NCBI RefSeq assembly: GCF_001428485.1
Contig: NZ_LMHS01000003.1
Span: 1 to 64,000 of the forward strand
Direction of reading: 5' to 3'
Length of the DNA stretch: 64,000 nt
DNA from: Microbacterium sp. Root180
Lineage (GTDB): Bacteria; Actinomycetota; Actinomycetes; Actinomycetales; Microbacteriaceae
A program made the translations under genes and the position numbers. Position 1 is the first letter of the stretch. Each line of letters starts with the position of its first letter. The notes beneath the pieces are model-generated. The model was not told where the DNA came from. It was given only the letters and a program-made list of their open reading frames with translations, and did no database searches. Shown piece after piece: positions 41,560 to 51,334 of this stretch.

Positions 41560-42201
41560 ATGGGGAGTGAACACTACTTCAGTGCATCGCCCGCCAGTCC
41601 CGAGAACCTCCGCCGCATCCGCGTCACCCTCGCCGGCCGTGATGTCGAGGTGACGACCGCAGGCGGTGTCTTCAGCCCCGATCACGTGGACTCGGGCACC
41701 GCGGTGCTCTTCGGCAACACTCCCCCGCCGCCACGCGGTGGGAATCTGCTGGACCTCGGCTCGGGGTGGGGACCCATCGCGCTGACGCTCGCACTCGAAT
41801 CTCCCCACGCCACGGTGTGGGCGGTCGACGTGAACGAGCGGGCGCTCGATCTCGTTCGCCGCAACGCCGCCGCGCTCGGCCTCGACAATGTCAACGCCGT
41901 GCTGCCCGACGATGTTCCCGACGACATCTCGTTCCGCACGATCCGCTCGAATCCGCCGATCCGGGTCGGCAAGAACGAGCTGCACGGACTCCTCGACCGC
42001 TGGATCCCCCGGCTCGACGAGCGCGCCGATGCGTGGCTTGTCGTGCAGCGCAACCTCGGATCGGACTCGCTGCAGCGCTGGCTGACCGCGACCTTCGAGC
42101 GCGGCTACAGCGTGCACCGCGCCGCGACCGGGCGCGGATTCCGCGTGATCAAGGTGCGACGGCACGGCACGCCGCCGACCGAGGCGATCACCCTTCCCTG
42201 A
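41560..42201 (+). CDS. RsmC/RlmG-like class I SAM methyltransferase
   Basis: A 213-residue methyltransferase of the MTS family. It starts GSEHYFSASPASPENLRRI, the actinobacterial pattern, with the glycine-rich motif LLDLGSGWGPIALTLAL, the acidic WAVDVNERAL, and the NPPI-type catalytic motif in SNPPIRVGK. Family members methylate guanine N2 in 16S or 23S rRNA; the site is unknown here. TAGGCT (41546-41551) lies eight nt before the ATG, suggesting a leaderless message. Confidence 0.9.
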   Translation: MGSEHYFSASPASPENLRRIRVTLAGRDVEVTTAGGVFSPDHVDSGTAVLFGNTPPPPRGGNLLDLGSGWGPIALTLALESPHATVWAVDVNERALDLVRRNAAALGLDNVNAVLPDDVPDDISFRTIRSNPPIRVGKNELHGLLDRWIPRLDERADAWLVVQRNLGSDSLQRWLTATFERGYSVHRAATGRGFRVIKVRRHGTPPTEAITLP

Positions 42202-42242
42202 CGCAGGCGATCAGCGCGGGCGGGTCTCGCGCCGGCGCGGGC

Positions 42243-43115
42243 TCAGGCCAGCGTGACCTCGCCCGAGTAGACGAGGGTCGCCGGGCCGGAGAGCAGCACG
42301 TGATGCTCGTCGCCGACGAGCGGCATCCGCACACCGAGCGTTCCGCCGGGCACCTCCACGGTCCAGTGATCCGGCGCGGCCGGCCCCGCCCAGTGGCGCA
42401 CCGCCAGAGCGGCCGCCGCCACGCCGGTGCCGCAGCTGAGCGTCTCGCCGACGCCACGCTCGAAAACCCGCATGCGGATGGATCCCACACCGTCCTGGAC
42501 GAGCGGATCGCTCGGGACGACGAATTCGACGTTCGCTCCGTGCGCAGGCTCCGGGTGCAGCTGCGGCAGGACGGTGAGGTCGAGGCCCTCGAGCTCACGC
42601 GTGTCGGGGAGCGCGACGACGATGTGGGGGTTGCCGACGTCGATGCCGAGGCCGGGTCGGGCTGCGCCGATCCCCCGCGCGCGCACGAGCACGTCGTCAC
42701 CCTCGACGCGCCATGCTCCGAGGTCGACCTCGAGGCCGAGGTCGCTTCGCGTCACCGCCTTGACGCCGGCGCGGGTTCCGATGGCGAGTGGCTCGCCGTC
42801 GAGCGAGGCCCAGCCGACCTCGGCGAGGTACCGCGCGAAGACGCGGATCCCGTTGCCGCACATCTCGGCGGGTGATCCGTCGGCATTGCGGTAGTCCATG
42901 AACCACTCGGCTCCGGATGCCGCGGCCTGAGCTCCTTCGTCGATCACCGACGCGCGCACGACGCGGAGGATCCCGTCGCCGCCGATGCCGAAACGGCGGT
43001 CGCACAGCACGGCGACCTGATCGTCGGAGAGCTCGAGCATCCCGTCGGGATCGGGGATGATGACGAAATCGTTTCCGGTGCCGTGCCCCTTGGTGAACGC
43101 GACGGTCTGCGGCAT
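42243..43115 (-). CDS. dapF: Diaminopimelate epimerase
   Basis: Converts LL- to meso-diaminopimelate for lysine and peptidoglycan. The two catalytic cysteines are in [13 protein letters not shown] and [12 protein letters not shown]. The 290 residues fit the family. The ATG at 43115 is preceded by TAGACT (43127-43122) at six nt, so the message is probably leaderless although miaA lies upstream on the same strand after 41 nt. Confidence 0.95.
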   Translation of the reverse strand: MPQTVAFTKGHGTGNDFVIIPDPDGMLELSDDQVAVLCDRRFGIGGDGILRVVRASVIDEGAQAAASGAEWFMDYRNADGSPAEMCGNGIRVFARYLAEVGWASLDGEPLAIGTRAGVKAVTRSDLGLEVDLGAWRVEGDDVLVRARGIGAARPGLGIDVGNPHIVVALPDTRELEGLDLTVLPQLHPEPAHGANVEFVVPSDPLVQDGVGSIRMRVFERGVGETLSCGTGVAAAALAVRHWAGPAAPDHWTVEVPGGTLGVRMPLVGDEHHVLLSGPATLVYSGEVTLA

Positions 43116-43156
43116 GCCCCAAGTCTAGAGGCGCGCGTCGCGGCGTTCGGCCGGTC

Positions 43157-44083
43157 TCAGGCGAGGTCGATGAGGTCGGCCGGGGGGTGCCCCGGCTCGA
43201 CCCAGCGCACCGCGTCGTAGCGCTTGAACCACGACACCTGCCGGCGCGCGTACCGCCGCGTGAGCGCCTGCGTCTCGGCGATGGCCTCGCGCTCGGTCTG
43301 CCGCCCGTCGAGTTGCGCGAGCGCCTGCGCGTAGCCGATCGCGCGGCGCGCGGTGACGCCGTCCTCGAGTCCGGCGTCGCGCAGCGCGGCGACTTCGTCC
43401 AGCAGGCCGTCCTGCCACATCCGCTCGACGCGGACGTCGAGGCGCGCGACGAGCTCGTCGCGTGGCAGGGACACGCCGATCAGCGTCGTCGGGTCGTGCC
43501 ACAGCACCGGCTCGTCTGGCAGGGCCGCCCCATGGGTGGGAGCGCCCTGCGCCAGCACCTCGAGCGCCCGCACGATGCGCCGGCCGTTCTTCGGGTCGAC
43601 GCGCGCGGCGGTGACGGGATCGACGGCGCGCAGGCGTGCGAACAGCACTCCGGGGCCCTGCGCCTCGAGCTCGGCCTCGAGTCCGGCTCGCAGCGCGACG
43701 TCGTGGGGCGGGAAGCGGAAGTCGAAGACGACGCTCGAGACGTAGAGCCCCGAGCCGCCGACGAGGATCGCGTCGGAGCCGCGGCCGTGGATCTCGGTGA
43801 TGACGCGGCGCGCGGCATCCTGGTACCACGCCACGGCGGCGTCCTCGGTCACGTCGAGCGCGTCGAAGAGGTGATGACGGATGCCGCGCCGCTCCGCGTC
43901 GGGCAGCTTGGCCGTGCCGATGTCCATGCCGCGGTAGAGCTGCATGGCGTCGGCGTTGACGATCTCGGCGGGGACACCGCTCGCGATGAGCGCCTCAGCG
44001 AGATCGAGCGACAGCGCCGTCTTGCCGGTGCCGGTGGCGCCGACCACCCCCCACAGTCGCGGCGGGCCGGCCTGAGCGATCAC
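43157..44083 (-). CDS. miaA: tRNA dimethylallyltransferase
   Basis: A 308-residue enzyme that prenylates A37 of tRNAs reading codons starting with U. The P-loop is [15 protein letters not shown], followed by [17 protein letters not shown] and [21 protein letters not shown] and [10 protein letters not shown] are also conserved. The GTG start (44083) overlaps the miaB stop as GTGA, so the two successive A37 modification enzymes are coupled. Confidence 0.96.
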   Translation of the reverse strand: MIAQAGPPRLWGVVGATGTGKTALSLDLAEALIASGVPAEIVNADAMQLYRGMDIGTAKLPDAERRGIRHHLFDALDVTEDAAVAWYQDAARRVITEIHGRGSDAILVGGSGLYVSSVVFDFRFPPHDVALRAGLEAELEAQGPGVLFARLRAVDPVTAARVDPKNGRRIVRALEVLAQGAPTHGAALPDEPVLWHDPTTLIGVSLPRDELVARLDVRVERMWQDGLLDEVAALRDAGLEDGVTARRAIGYAQALAQLDGRQTEREAIAETQALTRRYARRQVSWFKRYDAVRWVEPGHPPADLIDLA

Positions 44084-45630
44084 ACGCCGATGCGCAGCGT
44101 CGGGAGTCCGAGCGACACGGCGCGTGGCGCATCACTCTCGCCTGCCGGCGCCGGGACGCCGCAGGACTCGGCCTGCGTGCGATCCCACGCATCTCCCGAC
44201 CGCGTGCGGCGGATGCGCAGGGGCGCGCCGTCCGTGGAGTCCGCCAGCAGGTGGAAGGGGGCTGCGTGGGTCACGACGACGCTGACGAGGTCGCCGGGAC
44301 GCGGGATGTCCGATCCCGCAGGCACCTCGAAGTGAACGAGGCGGTTGTCTTCGGCCCGCCCGGTGAGCCGGTGCGTCGCCGCGTCCTTCTTGCCCTCGCC
44401 GGTGGCGACGAGCACCTGCAGCTCGCGGCCGACCTGCTTCTGGTTCTCTTCCAGCGAGATGCGCTCCTGGAGCGCGATCAGTCGCTCGTAGCGCTCCTGG
44501 ACGACCTCCTTCGGAACCTGGTCGGGCATGGTCGCCGCGGGCGTGCCCTCTCGGATCGAGTACTGGAAGGTGAATGCGCTCGCGAACCGGGCCTGCTCGA
44601 CGACGCGCATGGTGTCCGCGAAGTCCTCGTCGGTCTCGCCGGGGAAGCCGACGATGATGTCGGTCGAGATGGCGGCATCCGGCATCTTCGCGCGCACGCG
44701 GTCCAGGATGCCGAGGAATCGGTCGCTCCGGTACGAGCGGCGCATCGCCTTGAGGACGCGGTCGCTGCCCGACTGCAGCGGCATGTGCAGCTGCGGCATG
44801 ACCGCGGGCGTCTCGGCCATCGCGTCGATGACGTCGTCGGTGAATGCGGCCGGATGGGGGCTCGTGAAGCGGATGCGCTCGAGGCCGGGGATCTCGCCTG
44901 CGGCGCGCAGCAGCTTGCCGAACGCCTGGCGGTCCCCGAACTCGACACCGTAGGAGTTGACGTTCTGACCGAGGAGCGTGACCTCCATCGCGCCGTCGTC
45001 GACGAGGAGGCGGATCTCGTTGAGGATGTCGCCGGGGCGGCGATCCTTCTCTTTGCCGCGGAGGCTCGGCACGATGCAGAACGTGCAGGTGTTGTTGCAC
45101 CCGACGGAGATCGATACCCAGCCGCTGTGGATGCTGTCCCGCTTGGTCGGAAGGGTCGAGGGGAAGATCTCGAGCGACTCCAGGATCTCGAGCTCGGCCT
45201 CGCCGTTGTGGCGCGCGCGCTCGAGGAGGCTCGGCAGCGAGCCCATATTGTGGGTGCCGAAGACGACGTCCACCCAGGGCGCCTTCTGCTGAACGGTGTC
45301 CTTGTCCATCTGGGCGAGGCAGCCGCCGACGGCGATCTGCATGCCCTCGTGCTTGTCCTTGCGCGACTTCAGGTGGCCGAGCGTGCCGTACAGCTTGCCG
45401 GCGGCGTTGTCGCGCACGGCGCACGTGTTGATGACGACGACATCGGCGTCCTCGCCCGTCTCGGCGCGGACGTAGCCGGCGCTCTCGAGTGACCCGGAGA
45501 GCCGCTCCGAATCGTGGACGTTCATCTGGCAGCCGAACGTGCGCACCTCGTAGGTGCGCGCACGGCCGTCAGCGGTGTGCGACGCGGGCGACGCCGTGAT
45601 GATCGTCGGCGCGGAGGACGGAGAAGACAT
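44080..45630 (-). CDS. miaB: tRNA (i6A37) methylthiotransferase
   Basis: A radical SAM enzyme that adds a methylthio group to i6A37. The N-terminal cluster cysteines lie in TFGCQMN, INTCAVR and VGGCLAQ; the radical SAM motif is [13 protein letters not shown] domain follows. The chain of 516 residues has an extra Arg/Ala-rich tail of about 50 residues after TRAM. I use ATG at 45630; a GTG at 45639 directly abuts TAGAAT (45645-45640), which would then be too close. Confidence 0.95.
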   Translation of the reverse strand: MSSPSSAPTIITASPASHTADGRARTYEVRTFGCQMNVHDSERLSGSLESAGYVRAETGEDADVVVINTCAVRDNAAGKLYGTLGHLKSRKDKHEGMQIAVGGCLAQMDKDTVQQKAPWVDVVFGTHNMGSLPSLLERARHNGEAELEILESLEIFPSTLPTKRDSIHSGWVSISVGCNNTCTFCIVPSLRGKEKDRRPGDILNEIRLLVDDGAMEVTLLGQNVNSYGVEFGDRQAFGKLLRAAGEIPGLERIRFTSPHPAAFTDDVIDAMAETPAVMPQLHMPLQSGSDRVLKAMRRSYRSDRFLGILDRVRAKMPDAAISTDIIVGFPGETDEDFADTMRVVEQARFASAFTFQYSIREGTPAATMPDQVPKEVVQERYERLIALQERISLEENQKQVGRELQVLVATGEGKKDAATHRLTGRAEDNRLVHFEVPAGSDIPRPGDLVSVVVTHAAPFHLLADSTDGAPLRIRRTRSGDAWDRTQAESCGVPAPAGESDAPRAVSLGLPTLRIGV

Positions 45631-45684
45631 GGTGCTCACATTCTACGAGTCCTCGTGACCGTCCTCGGCGGTGCCGGATCTCGC

Positions 45685-46563
45685 TCAGCGGATGCGCCGG
45701 CGAATGCGGATCGCCGACAGGGTCGTGCACACGATCGCGAGCACGATGAGACTGACGACGACGAACCACGCGGGCACCATCCACTCGCCGACCTGCAGAT
45801 CCAGCCCGTAGACGAGGCGCAGGGCGTCATCGGCGCCCGGCGCGTCGGCGGTCATCGCCGCGAGGGTGTCGTCGGAGAACTCGCGGCGCAGCAGCATCCC
45901 TGCCTGCGCGAACGGCAGAGCCGACACGACGGATGCGACCGCCGGAGGGAACACGCCCACCGGAATGTAGGCGGCAGCGACGAATCCGAGGACGGTGCCC
46001 ACGATCGTCGCGAGGCCGGAGTAGGCGCCCGTCGTACGCACGAACGACACGATCAGCGCGGAGAGCGACGTGAAGGCGATGCAGGAGAGCACGACGATCC
46101 CGAGGCTTCGGACGATGGCGCCGGGACTCAGCCAGGTGCCGCGAAGGAGCCCGAGGTAGAGGACGCTGACCACGAGGACCGCTGTGGAGATCAGCACGGC
46201 GATGGTGGCGGCCGACAGGAGGTACCCGAGCACGAGCTGCCCGCGGCGCAGGGGCGCGACCAGGAAGTCCTTGAAGCGGCCGGACTGGTCGTCCTCGACG
46301 AGGACGGAGAGGCCGCCCAGGCCGGTGGTGACCGTCGTGATGAGCACGATTCCCGCGAACATCCAGCTGTCCACGAACGCCTGCACCTCGTCGGCGCTCG
46401 CACCGGGAACGGATGCGACGAGGTCTTCGGTCTGCAGGTTGCCCAGGAACAGCGTGTAGAGCGCGAACAGGATGATGGCGCCGAGCAGTGAGAAGAAGAC
46501 GTTCAGCCGATCACGGAAGAACAGCCGCAGGTTGCGGCCCACGATGGCCAGCACGACGCTCAT
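45685..46563 (-). CDS. ABC-2 type exporter permease
   Basis: A 292-residue membrane protein with six hydrophobic segments and an N-terminal cytoplasmic amphipathic stretch (GRNLRLFFRDRLNVFFS), as in DrrB/ABC-2 permeases. A large loop lies between helices 1 and 2. VEDDQSGRFKDFLVAPLRR is the usual family segment before helix 3. It overlaps the ATPase gene by ATGA. The substrate is unknown; homologous pairs export drugs, lipids or polysaccharides. Confidence 0.88.
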   Translation of the reverse strand: MSVVLAIVGRNLRLFFRDRLNVFFSLLGAIILFALYTLFLGNLQTEDLVASVPGASADEVQAFVDSWMFAGIVLITTVTTGLGGLSVLVEDDQSGRFKDFLVAPLRRGQLVLGYLLSAATIAVLISTAVLVVSVLYLGLLRGTWLSPGAIVRSLGIVVLSCIAFTSLSALIVSFVRTTGAYSGLATIVGTVLGFVAAAYIPVGVFPPAVASVVSALPFAQAGMLLRREFSDDTLAAMTADAPGADDALRLVYGLDLQVGEWMVPAWFVVVSLIVLAIVCTTLSAIRIRRRIR

Positions 46564-47477
46564 GCCGCCGTCTCCTGTGCGGATCGGCCCGTGAGCGCCA
46601 GGAACACGTCGTCCATCCGCCCATGGCGGAATTCGAAGTCGCGGACGGCTTCCCCGTGGGACGAGAGGATGCCTCGGGCGGTGTTCGCATCGCGAACGCC
46701 GATCACCACGGTGTCGCCGTCGCGCTCCGGGTCGCCGCCGGCGAGCCGTGCGAGCGTGATGAGCCCCTCGGGATCGGCGGTGGTCACCGTCAGAACACTC
46801 CTGCTGTGCTGGGCGCGCAGTCGCGACGGGGTGTCGTCGGCGATGATCCGGCCCTCGTCGATGATGCACACTCGCGAGGCCTGCTCGGTCTCTTCGAGGT
46901 AGTGGGTCGTGAGGAAGATCGTGAGGTCGCCCGGCGCGCTGAGCTCATGCAGGGTGTGCCAGACGAGCGCACGACTCGCGGGGTCCAGTCCCGCCGTCGG
47001 CTCGTCGAGGAACAGGACGGCCGGGCGGTGCAGCAGCGCGCGTGCGATGTCGACCCGCCGGCGCTGCCCGCCCGAGAGGGTTCCGTATCGCGCGTCGAGG
47101 AAGCCCCCGAGGCCGATGAGCTCGGACACCTCGGATATCCGCATGCCCATCGACGTCTTCGCGACTCTGGACAGCTGCCCCCGCAGCCGCAGGTTCTCTC
47201 GCACGCTGAGCAGCGGATCGAGGAGCGAGTCCTGGAAGACGACCCCGATGCTCTCCCGCACGCGATCGCTCTCGCTGCGCACGTCGAATCCACTGACACG
47301 GACGATCCCCCGATCGAACCCCAGCACCGTGGTGAGGCAGCCGATGGTGGTGGACTTGCCGGCACCGTTCGTGCCGACGAAGGCGAACACTCCACCGCTG
47401 GGGACAACGAAGGAGATGTCGTCCACGGCGGTCTTCGCGCGATATCGCTTCGTCAGTCCCTCGACTTCGACGGCCAT
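46560..47477 (-). CDS. ABC transporter ATP-binding protein (DrrA-like)
   Basis: A 305-residue ATPase. Walker A is GTNGAGKSTT, the signature LSGGQRRRVDIARAL, Walker B VLFLDEPTAGLDP and the H-loop LTTHYLEE. The C-terminal extension (about 220-305) is typical of drug and daunorubicin exporters. The ATG follows GAGAGGAG. It forms a simple exporter with the following permease gene; no resistance target or regulator is adjacent. Confidence 0.92.
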   Translation of the reverse strand: MAVEVEGLTKRYRAKTAVDDISFVVPSGGVFAFVGTNGAGKSTTIGCLTTVLGFDRGIVRVSGFDVRSESDRVRESIGVVFQDSLLDPLLSVRENLRLRGQLSRVAKTSMGMRISEVSELIGLGGFLDARYGTLSGGQRRRVDIARALLHRPAVLFLDEPTAGLDPASRALVWHTLHELSAPGDLTIFLTTHYLEETEQASRVCIIDEGRIIADDTPSRLRAQHSRSVLTVTTADPEGLITLARLAGGDPERDGDTVVIGVRDANTARGILSSHGEAVRDFEFRHGRMDDVFLALTGRSAQETAA

Positions 47478-47530
47478 GCCGCTCCTCTCGTCCCGTCCGA
47501 CGATATCGGGGAGCCGGATGACCGCGCGGC

Positions 47531-48220
47531 TCAGCGGAACCGGACGCCGGCCGCTCCGCGGTCCTGCTCGTCGAGGGCCGCGCGCGCCGCGGCCATCGCG
47601 ACCGACCCGCGATATCCGCGTCGGGCGAGCTGCCCGGTCAGCCGGCGGAGCGCAGTCTCACGCTCCACAGATGACAGCGACCTGGCTTTGCCCCGGGCGA
47701 ACTCCAGAGCGCGCTCGGCGTCGTCGTCGGGCAGTGTCGCGAGCGCCGCGTCGGCGATATCGCGCCGGATGCCCCGCTTCGCGAGGGTCTGCGCGATCGC
47801 CTGTCTACCTTGATCCTTGCGATCGACGGCGGAGTGAATCAGCTGGTCGGCGAGGGCCGCGTCGTCGAGGTACCCGTACTCCTCGAGGCTCTGCAGCACC
47901 CGTTCGGCAGCCTCGGTGTCGAGCTGGCGCTCCCGGAGCACCGCGCGGGCCTCCGATACGGAAAGAGAGCGCGCCCGGAGCTTCTTCAGGAGCGCCTTCT
48001 CGGCGAGGTCCGTCGCCTCGGCGATCGCCTCGTCGACGTCGGGAGAGTCATGCTCGGCGACCCACGTGGGGTGCCACTCCTCTGCCTCGGTCGGCTCAGC
48101 CGCTTCGGCGCGCGACACCGACCGCGCGGCGACCTGCGGCTCGGAGCCGCCGAACAGAGGGATGACGGGGGCGAGCCCATCGGCCGCGACCGACCGCTCG
48201 CCCCCGTGCGATGCCGTCAT
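47531..48220 (-). CDS. recX: Regulatory protein RecX
   Basis: A 229-residue modulator of RecA filaments. After a variable N-terminus (about 70 residues) come three-helix RecX repeats: KKLRARSLSVSEARAVL, LEEYGYLDDAALADQLI and KDQGRQAIAQTLAKRGI. The ATG lies 2 nt after the recA stop, so translation is coupled. This is the standard recA-recX operon. Confidence 0.94.
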   Translation of the reverse strand: MTASHGGERSVAADGLAPVIPLFGGSEPQVAARSVSRAEAAEPTEAEEWHPTWVAEHDSPDVDEAIAEATDLAEKALLKKLRARSLSVSEARAVLRERQLDTEAAERVLQSLEEYGYLDDAALADQLIHSAVDRKDQGRQAIAQTLAKRGIRRDIADAALATLPDDDAERALEFARGKARSLSSVERETALRRLTGQLARRGYRGSVAMAAARAALDEQDRGAAGVRFR

Positions 48221-48222
48221 GA

Positions 48223-49275
<1,053 letters not shown>

Positions 49276-49459
49276 GACGTGCTCCTAATGCTCGCGTTCC
49301 GTCGCCTGTAGGCTGTCGCGCTCCGGCCCCGGTGGGACGGATGCTGCGACAAGGCGTGAGGTGTCGTTCGACGTTGTCCACGCTAGGGAAGGGCTCCGAC
49401 ATCCGTCTTCGCTCCCCCGCTCTCGGGGACAGAAACGTCCTCGACACCTGCTGTGCAGA

Positions 49460-49489
49460 AGCCTACGCCGGTATCGAACACCCGTTCGA
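49460..49489 (-). promoter_or_regulatory. SOS box and promoter region of recA-recX
   Basis: TCGAACACCCGTTCGA at 49474-49489 is a perfect inverted repeat and matches the actinobacterial/Gram-positive LexA box (CGAAC-N4-GTTCG). On the minus strand a -10-like TAGGCT follows at 49465-49460. Bound LexA would cover the spacer of a recA promoter. The site is also about 48 nt upstream of the divergent-side stop of DUF3046, which ends on the same strand and is not its target. Confidence 0.88.
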
Positions 49490-49536
49490 AAGGACACGCC
49501 GCGATTTCTCCACTCGCGCGGCCTCGAACGCGTGGC

Positions 49537-49758
49537 TCAGCGCTTGGGCTCGAGGCGACCGGCGCCGTAACGCCGTTCGAGCGGAACGTCGGTCTCGGCG
49601 CACAGCGCCAGCCACACCTCGCGCGGCGGCACGCCCGCCTTCAGTGCTTCGGCAGCGGTGCGGCCGCCGGCTCCGGGCAGCACGAGGTCGACGACGAGCG
49701 CGTCGCCACGCAGCCCGAATTCGTCGTCGACGGCCCGGTCGAACTCACTGCGGCGCAT
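49537..49758 (-). CDS. DUF3046 domain-containing protein
   Basis: A 73-residue protein with the DUF3046 pattern MRRSEFDRAVDDEFG, LVLPGAGGRTAAEALKAGVPPREVWLALC. It is found in actinobacteria almost always between clgR and recA. The function is unknown. It lies 42 nt after clgR, probably in the same transcript. No membrane or export signal is visible. Confidence 0.88.
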   Translation of the reverse strand: MRRSEFDRAVDDEFGLRGDALVVDLVLPGAGGRTAAEALKAGVPPREVWLALCAETDVPLERRYGAGRLEPKR

Positions 49759-49800
49759 GAAGGCGTGCGACTCCCGGAGAGGCGGTGGAAGAGGAAGGCG

Positions 49801-50109
49801 TCAGCGGAGCGACAGCTCGGCGTCGACGGCGGCGACGAGATCGTCGGGGACCACGTCGGGGAAGGTCTGGAGGCCCTCGAGCACCGAGATGCGGTCGCCG
49901 ACTTCGCGCATGATGATCGAGATGGGCACATCGAGCGCCTCGGCGACCGATGCGAGGATCTCGCTCGATGCCTCTTTCTGGCCTCGCTCCACCTCGCTCA
50001 GGTAGCCGAGCGCCACGCTGGCGCGGCTCGCGACCTGACGGAGGGTGCGACCCTTCTGCTGGCGGAAGTCACGAAGCACTTCGCCGATCTCTTGACGAAC
50101 CAGGATCAT
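49801..50109 (-). CDS. clgR: XRE-family regulator ClgR
   Basis: A 102-residue regulator with a cro/C1 helix-turn-helix (about 8-63): LRDFRQQKGRTLRQVASRA, then VALGYLSEVERGQKEASSEIL, the distinctive ClgR recognition region. In actinobacteria ClgR activates clp protease and other stress genes. The ATG at 50109 follows GAGGAGGGG. A palindromic candidate operator lies at 50140-50155. Position before DUF3046-recA fits the conserved cluster. Confidence 0.88.
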   Translation of the reverse strand: MILVRQEIGEVLRDFRQQKGRTLRQVASRASVALGYLSEVERGQKEASSEILASVAEALDVPISIIMREVGDRISVLEGLQTFPDVVPDDLVAAVDAELSLR

Positions 50110-50139
50110 TGTGGGCCCCCTCCTCACTTCTGATTCCGC

Positions 50140-50155
50140 TTGTCCGGGTGGACAA
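50140..50155 (-). promoter_or_regulatory. Candidate operator upstream of clgR
   Basis: The palindrome TTGTCCGGGTGGACAA has perfect 6-bp arms around a 4-bp centre and lies 31 nt before the clgR start. It could be an operator or a short leader hairpin. It does not match the CGC-N5-GCG style of published ClgR boxes, so the binding protein is open. Confidence 0.4.
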
Positions 50156-50268
50156 CAGTACAGCACCGGATGATGCCAATCTAATCCCGCGAACTGGGGA
50201 ATGGGTGGGAATCACCGAATGTAACCGAGAAGAAACACGGTGTGTTCCCACATCGTGCGACCGATCGC

Positions 50269-50739
50269 TCACGGGTCGGAGACCCGGGCGATCGCCGCTC
50301 TCAGCGCCCCCGTGGCCGCCGCCTCCCGAATCGCCGTGCGATCGCCCTCGAGCACGAGAGTCGACCCCGAGGAGCCCTCCGGCGTGACCACGGCGATGCA
50401 CACCGTGCCAACGGGTGTGCCGTCCTGCGGGTCCGGCCCTGCGACGCCCGTGGTGGCGATCCCCACGTCGGCACCCAGAAGGCGTCGGACGCCCACGGCC
50501 ATCTGCCACGCGACCGCCGGGTCGACCGCTCCCGCCGAGGCGAGCAGAGCGGCGTCGACCCCGAGCACGTCGCGCTTGACGTCTGTCGCGTAGGCGACGA
50601 CTCCCCCGCGCAGAGCGGCGGACGCTCCCGGCACCTCGACGATCGTGGAGGTGACGAGACCTCCGGTGAGCGATTCCGCGACCGCGACGGTCCACCCCTT
50701 CGCGGCCAGCGCGGCCAGGAGCGCTGCGGCCGCCGTCAT
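50269..50739 (-). CDS. cinA: CinA-family nicotinamide-nucleotide amidohydrolase
   Basis: A 156-residue protein made only of the CinA C-terminal (PncC-like) domain that deamidates NMN. Motifs are VAVAESLTGGLVTSTIVEVPGAS, GGVVAYATDVKRDVLGV and GIATTGVAGPDPQDGTPVGTV. The N-terminal COG1058 domain is absent. The ATG at 50739 overlaps the pgsA stop as ATGA, fixing the start. Confidence 0.93.
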   Translation of the reverse strand: MTAAAALLAALAAKGWTVAVAESLTGGLVTSTIVEVPGASAALRGGVVAYATDVKRDVLGVDAALLASAGAVDPAVAWQMAVGVRRLLGADVGIATTGVAGPDPQDGTPVGTVCIAVVTPEGSSGSTLVLEGDRTAIREAAATGALRAAIARVSDP

Positions 50740-51308
50740 GCCGAGTCCTTCGCGCGCCGCGCCCCCCGAGCCTCGGTGATGACGTAGTCGATGCCGCTCG
50801 CGACCGTCAGCACGACGGCGATCGTCATCGTGATGCCGTTGACCCAGAAGATCCAGTCGCCGACGAGGGTCCACAGCGGCAGGAGGGCGAGCGACAGGGC
50901 CACCCCCTGCGCGAGCGTCTTCAGCTTGCCCATCCATGCCGCCGCGACCACGTGGTCGCTCGCGACGATCAGACGGTGGACGGTGATGCCGACCTCGCGC
51001 ACGAGCACGACGATCGTGATCCACCATGGAAGCTCGCCCAGGATGGAGAGCCCGATGAAGGCGAACCCGGTGAGCACCTTGTCGGCGATGGGGTCGAGCA
51101 GCTTGCCCAGGTCGGTGACGATGTGGTGCCGGCGGGCCAGGTACCCGTCGATGCCGTCGGTGGCGATCGCGACGATGAACAGCACCGCCGCCCACCAGCG
51201 CAGCGGGCCGTCGGTGCCGCCGTCGGCCAGCAGCATCCACAGGAACACGGGCGCGCACAGGATGCGCACGATCGTGATGGTGTTCGGAAGCTGCCGCGGA
51301 ATCGCCAT
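50736..51308 (-). CDS. pgsA: CDP-diacylglycerol-glycerol-3-phosphate 3-phosphatidyltransferase
   Basis: A 190-residue membrane enzyme making phosphatidylglycerol phosphate. The CDP-alcohol phosphotransferase motif D-G-x2-D-G-x-x-A-R...D-x3-D is present (ATDGIDGYLARR, then LGKLLDPIADK). About five membrane helices follow the N-terminal IPRQLPNTITIVRI. TAGGCT lies six nt before the ATG, suggesting a leaderless start. It leads pgsA-cinA. Confidence 0.93.
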   Translation of the reverse strand: MAIPRQLPNTITIVRILCAPVFLWMLLADGGTDGPLRWWAAVLFIVAIATDGIDGYLARRHHIVTDLGKLLDPIADKVLTGFAFIGLSILGELPWWITIVVLVREVGITVHRLIVASDHVVAAAWMGKLKTLAQGVALSLALLPLWTLVGDWIFWVNGITMTIAVVLTVASGIDYVITEARGARRAKDSA

Positions 51309-51334
51309 GGGCCGAGCCTAACCGTGCGACCGCG

